Of a stretch of 64,000 nt of DNA, positions 45,347 to 53,440 are shown in pieces. The stretch is from Mesorhizobium sp. M2E.F.Ca.ET.219.01.1.1 (GTDB lineage Bacteria > Pseudomonadota > Alphaproteobacteria > Rhizobiales > Rhizobiaceae). Location: assembly GCF_004016445.2 (NCBI RefSeq), contig NZ_SADT02000003.1:62001-126000 (forward strand). Reading direction: 5' to 3'. A program made the position numbers and the translations under genes. The notes beneath the pieces are model-generated. The model saw only the letters and a list, made by a program, of their open reading frames with translations. It did not search any database and had not been told where the DNA came from. The stretch's first letter is position 1, and the number at the start of each line of letters is the position of its first letter.

Positions 45347-45400
45347 ATGCCAAGTTCAACAAAGGCGCCAAATTCGATAAACGCGCCAAGTTCGATAAAC
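45347..45400. repeat. Three tandem 18-bp repeats in the methyltransferase/gloB gap
   Basis: Units at 45347-45364, 45365-45382 and 45383-45400 follow GCGCCAARTTCGATAAAC; the first is degenerate (ATGCCAAGTTCAACAAAG). A partial CGATAAA precedes the array. The 18-base period keeps both strands open, giving spurious N-terminal extensions to the flanking genes. It may hold a regulatory site or be a slippage product. Confidence 0.8.
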
Positions 45401-45454
45401 CCGGATGACATCGGCGGCCAGTCGCCCTATGTCTGCGGCAATAACGGAGAAAAG

Positions 45455-46228
45455 ATGCCGATGGCGGTCGAGATCGAGCAGTTCATGTGCCGCACCGACA
45501 ATTTCGGCGTGCTGGTCCACGATCCGAAAAGCGGCGAGACGGCGATCATCGACGCGCCGGAAGAAGCGCCGATCCTGGCGGCGATCAAGCGCACCGGCTG
45601 GACGCCGACATTGATTCTCACCACGCACCATCATGCCGACCATGTCGAAGCCAATCTGGCGCTGAAGGAGCGCTTCAAATTGCGCATCGTCGGCCCGGAA
45701 GCCGAAAAGGCAAAGATCCCCGGCATCGATGAGACGGTCAGCCAAGGCTCGGTCGTGCGCCTTGGCGATGAACGGATCGACGTCATCGAGACCCCCGGCC
45801 ACACCGCCGGCCATGTCTCCTACCACCTGCCGGCCTCGAAGGTGGCGTTCACCGCCGACACTTTGTTCGCGCTGGGTTGCGGCCGCCTGTTCGAATGCAA
45901 GCCGCCGGTGATGTATGAATCGCTGAAGAAGCTGGCGGCGCTGCCGGCGGAAACCGCCATCTATTGCGGCCACGAATACACTCTGGCCAACGCCCGCTTC
46001 GCGGTAACGGTCGATCCGGGCAACCCGCTACTGAGGCAACGCGCAGCCAGGATCGAGGCGCTGCGCGCCGACAGCAAGCCGACGCTGCCGACGACCATCG
46101 GCGACGAATTGTCCACCAACCAGTTCCTGCGCTGGCACGACCCGGCGATCCGCAAGCACCTCGGCATGGAGAAAGCCAGCGACGCCGAGGTGTTTGCCGA
46201 GATCCGCAAGCGCAAGGATAATTTTTGA
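45455..46228 (+). CDS. gloB: Hydroxyacylglutathione hydrolase (glyoxalase II)
   Basis: 257-residue metallo-beta-lactamase-fold thioesterase hydrolysing S-D-lactoylglutathione in methylglyoxal detoxification. Metal motif THHHADH with H58, H60, D62, H63; further ligands in 'TPGHTAGHVSY', 'FTADTLF' and 'YCGHEYT'. The C-terminal helical substrate domain is complete ('NQFLRWHDP'). ATG 45455 has GGAG seven bases upstream; the reading frame extends further back through the tandem repeat but without support. Confidence 0.92.
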   Translation: MPMAVEIEQFMCRTDNFGVLVHDPKSGETAIIDAPEEAPILAAIKRTGWTPTLILTTHHHADHVEANLALKERFKLRIVGPEAEKAKIPGIDETVSQGSVVRLGDERIDVIETPGHTAGHVSYHLPASKVAFTADTLFALGCGRLFECKPPVMYESLKKLAALPAETAIYCGHEYTLANARFAVTVDPGNPLLRQRAARIEALRADSKPTLPTTIGDELSTNQFLRWHDPAIRKHLGMEKASDAEVFAEIRKRKDNF

Positions 46229-46233
46229 TCCAC

Positions 46234-46287
46234 GTCGCCCAAAAATGTGCAGCGGTTCTGGGATAACGACATGCGTCAAGGCAAAGA
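46234..46287. repeat. Short intergenic repeat, copy 2 of 2
   Basis: Close match to 17268-17316, placed between gloB and the cupin gene and ending right at the cupin start codon. The shared core runs from GTCGCCC to ACGACATGC and GTCAA. It must contain or neighbour the cupin ribosome-binding site (GGCAAAGA). Confidence 0.6.
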
Positions 46288-46728
46288 ATGCGAATGACCA
46301 CCAGCGCCGCCGAGATCATCGCAACGCTTGGCCTCGAGCCGCACCCCGAGGGCGGCTGGTATGCCGAGACGTTTCGCGACGCCGCGGGCGGTCCGCGCGG
46401 TCATTCGACCGCGATCTACTTCCTGCTCGAGCAAGGCCAGCTTTCGGCATGGCATCGGGTGAAGGACGCGGCCGAGGTCTGGCATTACTATGCCGGTGCG
46501 CCGCTGGCGCTGTCGATGCATGAAGAAGGCACCGACAGCGTGATCGAGCAGGTGCTGGGCACGGCCCTTGCCGCCGGCGAGCGGCCGCAGCTCGTCGTAC
46601 CGGCCGGCTGGTGGCAGTCGGCGCGCAGCCTTGGCGAATGGACGCTGGTCGGCTGCACCGTGGCGCCGGGCTTCGACTTCGCCGCTTTCGAGCTGGCCGA
46701 GCCGGGCTGGCAGCCGAGGATCGGCTAG
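46288..46728 (+). CDS. Cupin-domain DUF985 protein
   Basis: 146-residue cupin barrel. 'LEPHPEGGWYAETFRD', 'STAIYFLL', 'SAWHRVKDAAEVWHYYAGAPL' and 'GWWQSARSLGEWTLVGCTVAPGFDF' are family blocks; the histidines in 'WHRV' and 'WHYY' could bind metal. Function unknown, possibly a sugar or small-molecule-binding enzyme. A second ATG two codons in is an alternative start. The TAG stop overlaps the start of hairpin repeat D. Confidence 0.82.
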   Translation: MRMTTSAAEIIATLGLEPHPEGGWYAETFRDAAGGPRGHSTAIYFLLEQGQLSAWHRVKDAAEVWHYYAGAPLALSMHEEGTDSVIEQVLGTALAAGERPQLVVPAGWWQSARSLGEWTLVGCTVAPGFDFAAFELAEPGWQPRIG

Positions 46729-46830
46729 AGCAATTCCAGGAAAAGTGTGAGCGGTTTTCCGTCCGGAATTGCGACAAAACAAAGAGCTGGAGCGTTTCAC
46801 TGTTTCCGAAAAACAGTGAAACGCTCTAGC
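46727..46830. repeat. Intergenic hairpin repeat, copy D
   Basis: Full copy (104 bp). The long second stem (46786-46830) differs from copies B and C at several positions but stays paired. It begins within the cupin stop codon and ends within the TAG stop (46826-46828) of the convergent YhhN gene, so it fills the whole gap between the two coding regions. Confidence 0.85.
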
Positions 46831-47497
46831 TGATTAGAAATCCGAGCGTGATGGCCAGCTGGGCCGCATAATACAGCACCCAGACCGTGTAGCGCATCCA
46901 AAGGCGCTGCGGCGAGATCGCCGCGAGCAGGAAGCGCTCGGTCGCCAGCAACCCGTCCGAGGCGATGAACAGCACCGCGCCGGCGATGACCCATGCGCTG
47001 CCGGTGGTGAGCGCCGAAATGCCCATGGCGAGGATCGCCGCGACATAGACGGCGATCGGAATGCGCAGTTGCGGACCGACGCGGCGCCAGAGCGCGGCAA
47101 GCATGACGATGCTGAATGCGGCCATGGCGAGCGCGATCGCACCCCGCCAGGATTCGGCGTTCAAAAGGCCGAGTCCGCCGCCTGACCGCGCGAACAGGGC
47201 GACATAGGCGACGTGGCCGGCGAGGAAGCTCGCCAGCCCGCCGAGAAAGGCTTTTTCGCCGTCGCGCGACAGGAAGGCGTCGCCGATGGCGCTCAGGCCC
47301 AGCGCCGCGACAAGCAGCAGCGGACCGCCCTGCATGACGGCAAGCACGGCCAGCAAGGCGACGGCAAGCGTCTTTGCCGCCGTGCGCGTCCATTTCGGCG
47401 GCATGTCGAGCGCAAAGGCGTAGATCACGGCCGCGGTGAACGAGAACAGAAGCGTCGCGTTGGCGTTGGCCTCGATGCCGCCCGGAAACGGCATCAT
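46826..47497 (-). CDS. YhhN/TMEM86-family membrane protein (lysoplasmalogenase-like)
   Basis: 223 residues, about eight hydrophobic segments. 'GLSAIGDAFLSRDGEKAFLGGLASFLAGHVAYV' holds the YhhN family's conserved acidic and histidine residues; 'LFIASDGLLATERF' is the second block. Relatives hydrolyse lysoplasmalogens; bacterial substrates are unclear. The start overlaps the upstream transporter stop (ATGA). The stop codon comes from a repeat element. Confidence 0.85.
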   Translation of the reverse strand: MMPFPGGIEANANATLLFSFTAAVIYAFALDMPPKWTRTAAKTLAVALLAVLAVMQGGPLLLVAALGLSAIGDAFLSRDGEKAFLGGLASFLAGHVAYVALFARSGGGLGLLNAESWRGAIALAMAAFSIVMLAALWRRVGPQLRIPIAVYVAAILAMGISALTTGSAWVIAGAVLFIASDGLLATERFLLAAISPQRLWMRYTVWVLYYAAQLAITLGFLIS

Positions 47498-48381
47498 GCG
47501 TTCGCCTCTTCGGCCGCCGGCTTGCGCATCAGCAGCGACTTCGCGGCCAGCGCAGCACCCCCGGTGATGAGCACGCAGGCCGCGAGGATGCGCAGCGACG
47601 GCTCGGCGACGCCGGCAGCGATCAGCACCAGCGTCGACAACAGCGGCGCGGCGTAGCTCGCGGCGCCCAGCACCTGGATGTTGCCGCGCTTGACGCCGAT
47701 ATCCCAGGCGTAGAAGGCCGCGCCAACCGGCATCAGGCCGAGCCCGATGACGGCCAGCCACTGTCCAGGACCCTCCGGCAGCACCGTTTTCTCAAGCAGA
47801 AGATGACAGGCCAGCGAAAGCACCGACGTCGCCGCGCAGAACCAGGTGACGATGGAGGTCGGCACCGAGGGGAAGCGCCGCGACAAGAGCGAGTAGGACG
47901 ACCACAAAAGCGCGCAGACGGCGGCCATCGCGTAGCCGAAGGCATAGCGCGCATCGAAAGCCAGCCCGCCGCCCTTGGTGACGATCAGGAAGGTCCCGGC
48001 AAGGCCGAGCAGAGCGCCCACGACATGGTTCCAGGCCAGCCGCTCGCCCGGCATCAGCGCGGAACCCAGCACGATCAGCAGCGGCCACAGATAGGCGATG
48101 AGGCTCGCCTCGACAGCCGGTGCGTTGCGCAGCGCCGTGAAGTAGAAGAAATGGTAGCCGAACAGCCCGGCTATGCCGATCACCCAGACCTGTGGCGGGA
48201 TCTTCTGGTTTCTGTCGGCGGCCGGCATCACCAGCCGCGCCGCCAGCCCGACGCATGTGCCGATGGCGAAGGTGATGGCCGACAGCAGGAACGGCGGCAC
48301 TTGGCCCGATGCGTCGGTGAGCAGCGCCAGCAGCGCCCACATGGCGACCGCCGAAAAACCGATCAGTGTTGCGCGCCCCAT
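47494..48381 (-). CDS. YddG-like EamA/DMT exporter
   Basis: 295-residue inner-membrane protein with ten segments. 'GLFGYHFFYFTALRNAPAVEASLIAYLWPLLIVLGSALM' matches the YddG group, which exports aromatic amino acids and other metabolites. Coupled to the YhhN gene by a four-base overlap. Confidence 0.87.
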   Translation of the reverse strand: MGRATLIGFSAVAMWALLALLTDASGQVPPFLLSAITFAIGTCVGLAARLVMPAADRNQKIPPQVWVIGIAGLFGYHFFYFTALRNAPAVEASLIAYLWPLLIVLGSALMPGERLAWNHVVGALLGLAGTFLIVTKGGGLAFDARYAFGYAMAAVCALLWSSYSLLSRRFPSVPTSIVTWFCAATSVLSLACHLLLEKTVLPEGPGQWLAVIGLGLMPVGAAFYAWDIGVKRGNIQVLGAASYAAPLLSTLVLIAAGVAEPSLRILAACVLITGGAALAAKSLLMRKPAAEEANA

Positions 48382-48413
48382 ATCTCCCCCGCCGGCGCGT
48401 GGCGGCGCCTGAC

Positions 48414-49205
48414 CTAATTTACCGCTTCGAACCGTCTAGCGCTGATGGTCAACGGACCGATCTGGGTGCCGACCGTGGCGCGGATCGGCGCATATACGCC
48501 GGATTGGCCAACCGGCGCAAACGTCACCAGCATGCGGCTCCTGTTCTGGAGGAAGTTCAGCGCCTTGCGGCCCTTGCGGTAGCCTGCCACCGGCTCGAAG
48601 CCCATCTTGCAGGTCACCGTGTCGCCCTTGTAGCCCGGCACCGAGATCGAGCCCTTGGAGGCATAGGTCAAGCTCAAGTCGGCGCGCATTTCGCCATCGT
48701 AGAACTTGACCGTGCGTCCGCAGACCTTGTCCAGACTGTCGGCATGGATGACCGTCGCGGCCATCGGATCGAGCACCGATTTCAGGTCTCCGTCGCCGAT
48801 CGGCACCCAGCTCTTCGGATCGCGCTTGCCCGGCGCGGGAACGACTTGCGTGGAGGTGACCGACCCGTTGCTGAAGCGGATGTCGACCATCGAGGCCTTC
48901 TTGCCGGACGTATAATCGGCCCTGAACACCTGCGGCGTCATACGCTTGTCGGAAATGGTGCCTTTCGACGAAATCGTGCCTTTGGTGTCGTCGAACAGCC
49001 TGCCGAGCCCGGCGGCCGAGACGGTGCCGTCGATGGCGTAGGTATTGCCCTCGTAGCGGCTGGAGAAAGTCGCCCTGGCGATCGAAAGCCCGAGAAACGA
49101 GACCGTGTATTCGCCCTTGAAGGATTGCGGCGAGGGGGCGGCGAAACTGGTTGCCGGCACGGCAAGGGCAAGCAGGCTGGCAAGTGCATGAGCAGGACGG
49201 AGCAT
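48414..49205 (-). CDS. DUF3108 periplasmic protein
   Basis: 263 residues. Signal peptide about 1-22 (ending SFA before APS). 'GEYTVSFLGLSIARATFSSRYEGNTYAIDGTVSAAGLGRLF' is the start of the DUF3108 beta-rich domain, thought to bind lipids or act in the envelope. One internal cysteine pair (in 'DKVCGRTV' and 'VTCKMG'). Divergent from rpmB. Confidence 0.83.
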   Translation of the reverse strand: MLRPAHALASLLALAVPATSFAAPSPQSFKGEYTVSFLGLSIARATFSSRYEGNTYAIDGTVSAAGLGRLFDDTKGTISSKGTISDKRMTPQVFRADYTSGKKASMVDIRFSNGSVTSTQVVPAPGKRDPKSWVPIGDGDLKSVLDPMAATVIHADSLDKVCGRTVKFYDGEMRADLSLTYASKGSISVPGYKGDTVTCKMGFEPVAGYRKGRKALNFLQNRSRMLVTFAPVGQSGVYAPIRATVGTQIGPLTISARRFEAVN

Positions 49206-49339
49206 GGCGGCTGGCGAATCCCTGGCAGTTCGGCCGAAACGCTAAGGCTCCAGCCTGGCATATCCCTTCGCGAAGGGCTTATAATACGAAATCCGGCCTT
49301 TATATGGAGCGCGCCGCTCCGCAGGCCACGTGCCGGAGC

Positions 49340-49368
49340 TTGACGCAGTGGTGAAATGCCACTATGGA
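49340..49368 (+). promoter_or_regulatory. Sigma-70-type promoter of rpmB
   Basis: TTGACG (49340-49345), a 17-base spacer and TATGGA (49363-49368) fit the rhizobial CTTGAC-N17-CTATAT form well. An 8-bp GC hairpin in the leader (49403-49422) follows before the gene. The remaining gap also contains a 14-bp palindrome (49264-49277) and a TATAAT at 49280. Confidence 0.6.
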
Positions 49369-49463
49369 ACGCCAACTTTTCCAAAGGCCGCCTGACCGAG
49401 ACCGCGCGCCGCCTGGCGCGCGCAGAATGGTTTGGCAGGTTTAGAAACTGAAGGTTAGTCAAG

Positions 49464-49760
49464 ATGTCCCGCACCTGCGAACTCACTGCCAAGGCAGTTC
49501 AGACCGGCAACAATGTGAGCCACGCCAACAATAAGACCAAGCGTCGCTTCCTGCCGAACCTGGTCAATGTGACGCTGATTTCCGAAGCGCTGAACCAGAA
49601 CGTTCGGCTGCGCATTTCGGCCAACGCGCTGCGTTCGGTCGAGCATCGCGGCGGCCTCGACGCCTTCCTGGTCAAGGCCGACGTCAAGGAACTGTCGCAG
49701 CGCGCTCGTCTGCTGAAGAAGCAGATCGCCAAGAAGCTTGCCGAGCAGTCCGCCGCTTAA
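49464..49760 (+). CDS. rpmB: 50S ribosomal protein L28
   Basis: 98-residue ribosomal protein of the large subunit. 'MSRTCELTAKAVQTGNNVSHANNKTKRRFLPNL' (first 33 residues shown in part) is the L28 signature, with the alphaproteobacterial C-terminal extension. Strong promoter and leader hairpin upstream. Divergent from DUF3108. Confidence 0.96.
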   Translation: MSRTCELTAKAVQTGNNVSHANNKTKRRFLPNLVNVTLISEALNQNVRLRISANALRSVEHRGGLDAFLVKADVKELSQRARLLKKQIAKKLAEQSAA

Positions 49761-49823
49761 AGCAGCTTTCGGGCGAGGGACGACCGCCTCGGGCACCGGC
49801 CATATCCGTTGTCCGAATAAGAG

Positions 49824-49844
49824 CGAGCGTCGGCACGACGCTCG
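49824..49844 (+). promoter_or_regulatory. Hairpin between rpmB and yhhQ
   Basis: CGAGCGTCG (49824-49832) pairs perfectly with CGACGCTCG (49836-49844) over a 3-base loop. It lies one base before the preQ1-like stem. It could terminate rpmB transcripts or insulate the downstream fold. Confidence 0.5.
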
Positions 49845-49845
49845 G

Positions 49846-49874
49846 CTGGTTCCATTACCCAGGATAAAAAAATG
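49846..49874 (+). ncRNA. Candidate preQ1-I-type riboswitch overlapping the yhhQ start
   Basis: CTGG (49846-49849) and CCAG (49859-49862) form a short stem around a loop that starts TTCC and ends AC, followed by an A-rich tail, the layout of preQ1-I aptamers. Loop bases CATT (49853-49856) are complementary to AATG (49871-49874), which includes the start codon, so the pseudoknot would hide it. It precedes a queuosine-precursor transporter. The stem is only four pairs long, so this is a candidate. Confidence 0.42.
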
Positions 49875-50558
49875 AATTTCCTGACGCGATACCTGCCCTT
49901 CGTGGCCGCCATGGCGCTTGTCGTCGTGGCGTCGAACATCCTTGTGCAGTTCCCGATGCAGGGCCAGGTCGGCAACCTGTCGCTGGCCGACCTGCTCACC
50001 TGGGGCGCCTTCACCTATCCTTTCTCGTTCCTGGTCACCGACCTTGCCAACCGCCGCTACGGCCCTGCCGTGGCGCGCAAGGTGGTATTCGTCGGCTTCA
50101 TGACCGCGGTGACCTGCTCGATCCTGGTCCCGCCCTTCCTGTTCCGTCATGGCCTGATCGGGTTCGAGACCGCCGCCGACCGGCTGGTGCGCATCGCGGC
50201 CGCTTCCGGTGCCGCCTTCCTCGCCGCGCAATTGCTCGACGTCACCGTCTTCAACCGGCTGCGCCGGCAGAGCTGGTGGCGCGCGCCGATCGTCGGCACG
50301 CTGGTCGGCTCGGTGTTCGACACGATCGTCTTCTTCGGCGTCGCCTTTTCCGCCGCCTTCGCCTTTGCCGGCCCCAACGACAGCTTCGCGCTGGAGTCCG
50401 CGCCGCTGATGGGCGTACTGCCGGTCGAGACGATGCGCTGGGTCTCCTGGGCGCTTGGCGACCTTTCGGTCAAGCTGATCATCGCTGTCGTGGCGCTGAT
50501 CCCCTACCGGCTGCTCGCCGCGCGCTGGAGCCAGCCGGCGGTCGCGCTCGGAGCATGA
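49872..50558 (+). CDS. yhhQ: Queuosine precursor transporter (VUT family)
   Basis: 228-residue inner-membrane protein of the YhhQ/VUT group (COG1738) with about six segments; 'SNILVQFPMQGQVGNLSLADLLTWGAFTYPFSFLVTDLANRRYG' contains the conserved 'PFSFLVTDL' block. Imports preQ0/preQ1 for queuosine modification of tRNA. The TGA stop lies in the first unit of a palindrome array. Confidence 0.88.
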   Translation: MNFLTRYLPFVAAMALVVVASNILVQFPMQGQVGNLSLADLLTWGAFTYPFSFLVTDLANRRYGPAVARKVVFVGFMTAVTCSILVPPFLFRHGLIGFETAADRLVRIAAASGAAFLAAQLLDVTVFNRLRRQSWWRAPIVGTLVGSVFDTIVFFGVAFSAAFAFAGPNDSFALESAPLMGVLPVETMRWVSWALGDLSVKLIIAVVALIPYRLLAARWSQPAVALGA

Positions 50559-50690
50559 TCCCCAAAAAAAAAGTGGGATCCGGTTTTTGGAAAAGATCAT
50601 GCTCCAAACAAAAAGAGAGAGCATGATCCCAAAAAGGGAGCCCGGTTTTTGGAAAAGATCATGCTCGAACAAAAAGAGAAAGCATGATCC
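50551..50690. repeat. Tandem palindromic repeat array (two full units and a fragment)
   Basis: Units 50551-50604 and 50619-50666 each start GAGCATGATC and end GATCATGCTC, with CCGGTTTTTGG inside. A fragment (AGCATGATCC, 50681-50690) follows. Linkers are A-rich (AACAAAAAGAGA). The array contains the yhhQ stop and the start codon of the next gene. Confidence 0.88.
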
Positions 50691-51358
50691 CCTGGGTCCA
50701 GCTTGATTCCGCCCGTACGCCCGATGGCGGCCAGGAACTGCGCCTGAAGCAGCGCGGCACTGAATTTTCGATCATGCTCGGCACCAACGAGCTGATGAAC
50801 AGCCGCCTCAGCGGCTCGGAGGAGGCGCTCGCCAGGCTTTCCTGCGAGCGGATCGCCGGCCGCAAGCAGCCGGGGATCCTCATCGGCGGGCTGGGCATGG
50901 GTTTCACCTTGCGCGCCGCCCTCGCCGCACTCGAGAAGGACGCCACCGTCACAGTCGCGGAGCTTGTCCCCGCGGTCGTCGCCTGGGCGCGCGGCCCGAT
51001 GTCGGGAATCTTCGGCGGCTGCCTCGACGATCCTCGCGTCAGCATTCGCGAGGCTGATGTCGGTCAGTTGATAAGGGCGCAGAAAGCCGCTTGGGACGCC
51101 ATCCTGCTCGACGTCGACAATGGTCCCGAGGGCATCGTCTACAAGGGCAATGATACGCTCTATGACGCGGCCGGCCTCGCGGCCGCGCGTGCCGCATTGA
51201 AGCCCGGCGGCGTGCTGGCGGTCTGGTCGCAGGGACCGGACGCCGGTTTCACCCGGCGGCTGAAGCAGGCGGGCTTCGCGGTCGAGGAGATCGGCACGCG
51301 CGCCCACGGCAAGCGCGGCGCCCGCCATGTGATCTGGATCGCGGCCAAGGGGCCTTGA
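50684..51358 (+). CDS. Spermidine synthase-like protein
   Basis: 224 residues with a Rossmann methyltransferase fold like polyamine aminopropyltransferases: 'ILIGGLGMGFTLRAALAAL' is the nucleotide motif, 'VTVAELVPAVVAWARG' the acidic ribose-binding strand, and 'WDAILLDVDNGP' the catalytic-site region. Shorter than true SpeE (about 280) and lacking its N-terminal strand domain, so polyamine synthesis is doubtful. The start ATG comes from a repeat fragment, with AGAGAAAG as ribosome-binding site. Confidence 0.78.
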   Translation: MIPWVQLDSARTPDGGQELRLKQRGTEFSIMLGTNELMNSRLSGSEEALARLSCERIAGRKQPGILIGGLGMGFTLRAALAALEKDATVTVAELVPAVVAWARGPMSGIFGGCLDDPRVSIREADVGQLIRAQKAAWDAILLDVDNGPEGIVYKGNDTLYDAAGLAAARAALKPGGVLAVWSQGPDAGFTRRLKQAGFAVEEIGTRAHGKRGARHVIWIAAKGP

Positions 51359-51444
51359 GCCGACAGGATCGGCACGGCGGCTTTACGCTTTGTTACGGCC
51401 GATGATGCAGGATCGCGAAAACTTTCCAGGGCATTGCAACCAGC

Positions 51445-53220
51445 ATGACCGTGCCAGGCACCGGTTGGAAAAATGATCTCCTGCTCGCGTTGTGCGCCAC
51501 GCTGGTGGTGCTGACGATCAACGCCGTCTCCGGTTTCCAGACCCTTCGCGATTACGGCGCCGACAATGACAGCATGCTGCGGCTGGTCGAGGTCCGCGAC
51601 CTGCTCGGCGGCCAAAGCTGGTTCGATCTCCATCAGTACAGGATGGGCACGGCGGGCGGCTTCGTCATACACTGGTCGCGGCTGGTGGATGCGCCGCTCG
51701 CATTGCTTATCATGGCCCTCGATGCGCTCGGCGCCAGCACCGCCACCGCCGAACGCGCCGCGCAGATCATCTGGCCGACCGCGCTCTATGGACTGACCAT
51801 ATTCGTGCTCATGCGCGCCTCGCGGCGCTTCGCCGGCGTCAACGTCGCGATGCCCTCGCTCATTCTGTCGACGGCGGCGCTGTTCTATCTGGTGATCTAC
51901 AGCCCGGGCGTGATCGATCACCACAATGTCCAGCTGCTTTTGACGGCGGCCGGCCTCTGGCTTCTGATGGAAGCGCCCTCCTGGCGCCCTGCTGCCCTTC
52001 TTTCGGGCATTTGCGCCGGCCTGACGCTGGCTGTCGGCATGGAGACCGCTCCCTATGTGGCGGCGCTCGGCGTCTGCGCCGCGGTCTTGTTCATCCTCGA
52101 CGATAAGGAGCGGCTCCCGGCGCGCGGCTTCGGCCTTGGATTTGCCGGCGTCGCCTTCGTGGTGTTCGTGGCGACCATCCGGCCGTCCGACTGGGGTGTG
52201 GCCCAGTGCGACGCCTTCTCGTCCTTCCAGTTCGCGGTTGCCGCGCTTTCCGGTTTCGGCCTCGCGATCGCCGGCGCGTTGACTGCGTCGACGGCGCGGG
52301 CCAGGCTTGTCTCGATGCTGGCGCTCGCGGCGGTAGTCGCGACCGTGGCGATCGTGTTCTTCCCGCAATGCCTGGCATCGCCCTATGCGGGCATGGACGA
52401 ACGCATCCGCACCTATTGGCTGGCCGACGTGGTCGAAGCGCAGCCCTTCTGGAGCGTCGCCATCCACCAGCCCAAGCTGATGGCGGCGCGCTATGTGACG
52501 CCCTTCATCGCCATGCTGCTGATCGGCTTTCAGCTGCGAAGCCGTCGCCTGCGCCGCGAGGAGATGCTAGCCGCCATCCTGCTTGTCGTCGCCTTCGGCG
52601 TCAGCCTCTGGCAGGTGCGCGGCTCGACCTTCTCCGTCGCTTTCGCCGTGCTGCCGCTCTCGGCCTGGATCGCGAAAATCCGAGTGCGGGCGGACGCCGC
52701 GCCCTCTTGGCGGCTTTCCACCGGCATTGTCATGGCGTGGCTGGTCTCGCTCAATGCGACCTGGGCCGGGGTCGCGGTGGCGGCGCAGTCCGTGGTCCAG
52801 AAGGCGCCGCAGCGGGTGAATTCCGATCCCGACCATGCCGTGACCTGCGGCAAGCCGGCCGACTTCCACGATCTGGCCGCCTTGCCGGCAACGACGGTGC
52901 TTGCCTCGTCCAATCTCGGTTCGGGGATATTGATGTTCACCGGACACCGGGCGCTGGCCGGCCCTTACCACCGCAATGTCGGCGGCAACCTCGCCATGCT
53001 CGACGCTTTCATGGGGACGCCGGAGATAGCCCGCGCGGTCATCCAGCGCGAGCAAGTGGGATTGATCGCGATCTGTCGCGGCAACACGGAAGAGATATCG
53101 CTGGGCTTGGACGCACCCAAGGGCCTTGCCGCGACACTGCTGCGGGGCGACGTGCCGGATTGGCTCGAGCTGGACTCCTCGACCGCGGGCAAGCCGATCG
53201 AGATCTATAAGGTTCGTTGA
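51445..53220 (+). CDS. GT-C-type integral membrane glycosyltransferase-like protein
   Basis: 591 residues, about eleven to thirteen membrane segments and a soluble C-terminal domain (about 455-591). The first extracytoplasmic loop has D40-N-D42 in 'YGADNDSMLRLVEVRDLLGGQSWFDLHQYRM' (two catalytic-type acids), and D158-H159-H160 lies in a later loop. Both features recall STT3/PglB-like or ArnT-like GT-C enzymes that use lipid-linked sugars. Acceptor unknown. It stands alone between the spermidine-synthase-like gene and the oxygenase gene. Confidence 0.68.
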   Translation: MTVPGTGWKNDLLLALCATLVVLTINAVSGFQTLRDYGADNDSMLRLVEVRDLLGGQSWFDLHQYRMGTAGGFVIHWSRLVDAPLALLIMALDALGASTATAERAAQIIWPTALYGLTIFVLMRASRRFAGVNVAMPSLILSTAALFYLVIYSPGVIDHHNVQLLLTAAGLWLLMEAPSWRPAALLSGICAGLTLAVGMETAPYVAALGVCAAVLFILDDKERLPARGFGLGFAGVAFVVFVATIRPSDWGVAQCDAFSSFQFAVAALSGFGLAIAGALTASTARARLVSMLALAAVVATVAIVFFPQCLASPYAGMDERIRTYWLADVVEAQPFWSVAIHQPKLMAARYVTPFIAMLLIGFQLRSRRLRREEMLAAILLVVAFGVSLWQVRGSTFSVAFAVLPLSAWIAKIRVRADAAPSWRLSTGIVMAWLVSLNATWAGVAVAAQSVVQKAPQRVNSDPDHAVTCGKPADFHDLAALPATTVLASSNLGSGILMFTGHRALAGPYHRNVGGNLAMLDAFMGTPEIARAVIQREQVGLIAICRGNTEEISLGLDAPKGLAATLLRGDVPDWLELDSSTAGKPIEIYKVR

Positions 53221-53440
53221 ATATCGGCCTGGAGCCATATCCGCATCGTCGGCATCACGCTTTGCACCGCACTACTCTTGTGCTGAACCATCTTCACTTT
53301 GTGAGGCGGCAAACCGCGATTAAGATCAGTCCGGTGGATCATTGCAATCCAGCCTGTGCTTTGGTTAGCATTTCGCCCGAGCAGCGATATATGTGAGCAG
53401 GGAATTTGGATTCGGGGTTTCAGTTGGGGAAAGAACATCC

